Positions 6,814 to 7,729 of a DNA stretch of 7,729 bases are shown piece after piece. The DNA is from Candidatus Eiseniibacteriota bacterium (lineage in GTDB: Bacteria; Joyebacterota; Joyebacteria; Joyebacterales; Joyebacteraceae), in assembly GCA_030638405.1 (NCBI GenBank), contig DAOWER010000217.1:1-7729 (forward strand), written 5' to 3'. The translations under genes were made by a program, and so were the position numbers. How positions within the stretch are numbered: position 1 is the stretch's first letter; each line of letters starts with the position of its first letter. The notes beneath the pieces were generated by a model that was not told the DNA's origin, made no database searches, and saw only the letters and a program-made list of their open reading frames with translations.

Positions 6814-6843
6814 TTGACACTCGAGAGAAGCGTCTGATAGCCT
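6814..6843 (+). promoter_or_regulatory. Likely sigma-70-type promoter for the GT9 glycosyltransferase gene
   Basis: A perfect -35 TTGACA (6814-6819) is followed by GATAGC at 6836-6841 (16-base spacing) or TAGCCT at 6838-6843 (18-base spacing). Both are weak -10 matches. The -35 context GTTGACA is the same as in the promoter at 3103. Transcription from here would give a leader of about 110 bases before ATG 6960. I see no convincing promoter for the divergent minus-strand gene. Confidence 0.5.
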
Positions 6844-6959
6844 TCGGCGCAGAAGCAACCCCTAGAGACTGCGGTTAAGAGCGCCCGCGCGCGTCGTGCG
6901 ACCGCGGCGGCAACGCCTCGACGGCGTGCCTGCCCGCGCGCGTTCGTGTGCCTGCGACG

Positions 6960-7729
6960 ATGTCCGGGGACGACGAGATGCCAGCAGCCGAACTGCCGAC
7001 CAAGGGTCGGGCCGACAGCCAGTTGGAGGAACCGATCCCGGTCCGGGACGACCCGGCGGGCTCGGGACGTGCGGCGCGGGCCGCCGGCGGGCGGCGGGCG
7101 GGCGGCCGCGAGCCCTCGAAGCTCGCGCGCATCATCTCCTGGTATCTGATGCGGTTCAAGCGTCCCGAACCCATCTCCTTCGGAGAGGCCTTCCGCAGCG
7201 TCGAGAGGATCCTCGTGATCCCCGAGAGGGGAGTAGCGGGCGCTCTCTTCTCCATGCCGACGCTGAAGGCGCTCAGGCGCGGATTCCCCAGCGGTAAGAT
7301 CGCCGTGCTCGTTCACGAGGAGGACCAGGATCTCCTGGAGGGGATCAGTGAGGTCGACCGCGTGATCGGCTACTCACTGCCTCGTGGCATCAGACGTTTC
7401 TCAGCGTTGCTCACGCTCGGTCACCGGATCGGTTCCTACAAGTTCGACATCGCGATGATTCTCGACAGGGAGTTCGATATCGAGCGCGCGTTCCTCTGCT
7501 ACCTTTCCCACGCCCCCGTCCGCGGAGGGCTCCAGAGCGAAGACAGTCATCCGTTCCTCAATCTCGAGGTCTCCAGCAACGTCTCCGGACAGACCAGGGC
7601 GCAGCTCGGCATCGAGATAGCGCGGGTCATGGGTGTCGACGTGTCCGGGCTCGGGCTCTCCTGGGAGGTTCCGGAGCGTGAGAGGAGACTGGCGGAGCAG
7701 CTGGTCCACTTCCGGAAGCCGCGCGAGGA
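6960..7729 (+). CDS. Glycosyltransferase family 9 (heptosyltransferase-like), N-terminal part; 3' end outside window
   Basis: The frame opens after TAA 6876-6878 and runs off the right edge, showing 256 whole codons. From residue about 82 it reads as the N-terminal Rossmann domain of GT9 enzymes: RILVIPERG (83-91), SMPTLKALRRGFPSGKIAVLV, EVDRVIGY, then KFDIAMIL. GT9 enzymes add heptose or other sugars to lipopolysaccharide core or related glycans at the cytoplasmic face. The first about 75 residues are an extra, disordered-looking extension that is acidic at first, then rich in Arg, Gly and Ala (residues about 38-55), so codon bias there should be read with care. In E. coli WaaC the loop is GDVLHTLP, with a catalytic Asp; here the aligned stretch is AGALFSMP, placing Gly94 at the Asp. 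The start is uncertain: ATG 6960 has no clear ribosome binding site, and ATG 6978 has only a weak GGGGA upstream. The C-terminal sugar-nucleotide domain is out of view. Confidence 0.82.
   Translation, partial: MSGDDEMPAAELPTKGRADSQLEEPIPVRDDPAGSGRAARAAGGRRAGGREPSKLARIISWYLMRFKRPEPISFGEAFRSVERILVIPERGVAGALFSMPTLKALRRGFPSGKIAVLVHEEDQDLLEGISEVDRVIGYSLPRGIRRFSALLTLGHRIGSYKFDIAMILDREFDIERAFLCYLSHAPVRGGLQSEDSHPFLNLEVSSNVSGQTRAQLGIEIARVMGVDVSGLGLSWEVPERERRLAEQLVHFRKPRE

Noticed and set aside
6795..7316. Minus-strand open frame opposite the glycosyltransferase start
   Set aside because: The plus strand carries a recognisable GT9 domain continuing to the window end; the minus frame shows no domain.
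1..7729. tRNA, rRNA, CRISPR, insertion sequence or attachment-site signals
   Set aside because: I saw no regularly spaced repeats, transposase-like frames, terminal inverted repeats or tRNA-like folds on reading both strands by eye.

Overview
The window is GC-rich bacterial DNA (roughly two thirds G+C by eye) with no tRNA, rRNA, insertion sequence, phage gene or CRISPR array visible. It looks like ordinary chromosome of a poorly characterised Gram-negative-type lineage. The clues are a lipoprotein signal with no inner-membrane retention Asp, a secreted beta-helix protein with a short Trp/Arg-rich tail, a fused membrane/spermidine-synthase-fold protein, and a heptosyltransferase-fold (GT9) glycosyltransferase. 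From memory this mix suggests an uncultured FCB-like or deltaproteobacterium-like phylum such as Eisenbacteria or Krumholzibacteria. That placement is inference only.

Layout. (1) Positions 1-341, + strand: the 3' end of nadB (L-aspartate oxidase). (2) 338-1903, + strand: a lipoprotein that fuses a Memo-like domain to an AMMECR1 domain, overlapping nadB by ATGA. (3) 1960-3090, + strand: the matching radical SAM enzyme, with an N-terminal hydrophobic anchor. Genes 2 and 3 together make a complete AmmeMemoRadiSam locus, a widespread three-part system whose reaction I do not know to be established. (4) A promoter (TTGACA-N17-TAGAGT) and a 20-bp perfect palindrome lead into 3212-4252, + strand, a secreted right-handed beta-helix protein. 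(5) A strong hairpin at 4274-4304 lies between convergent genes. (6) 4348-6765, - strand: a 14-helix membrane protein with a spermidine-synthase-like SAM domain in the middle. (7) A short divergent region holding a plus-strand promoter. (8) 6960-7729, + strand: the N-terminal part of a GT9 glycosyltransferase, cut by the window end.

The most interesting item is the AmmeMemoRadiSam locus. The Memo and AMMECR1 parts are one polypeptide with a good lipobox, and the radical SAM enzyme also begins with a membrane-spanning stretch. The sequence therefore suggests a membrane-associated and possibly extracytoplasmic version of the system, which is hard to reconcile with the reducing chemistry radical SAM enzymes need. 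Two other enzymes, the spermidine-synthase-like protein and the GT9 protein, carry substitutions at positions that are normally catalytic acids.
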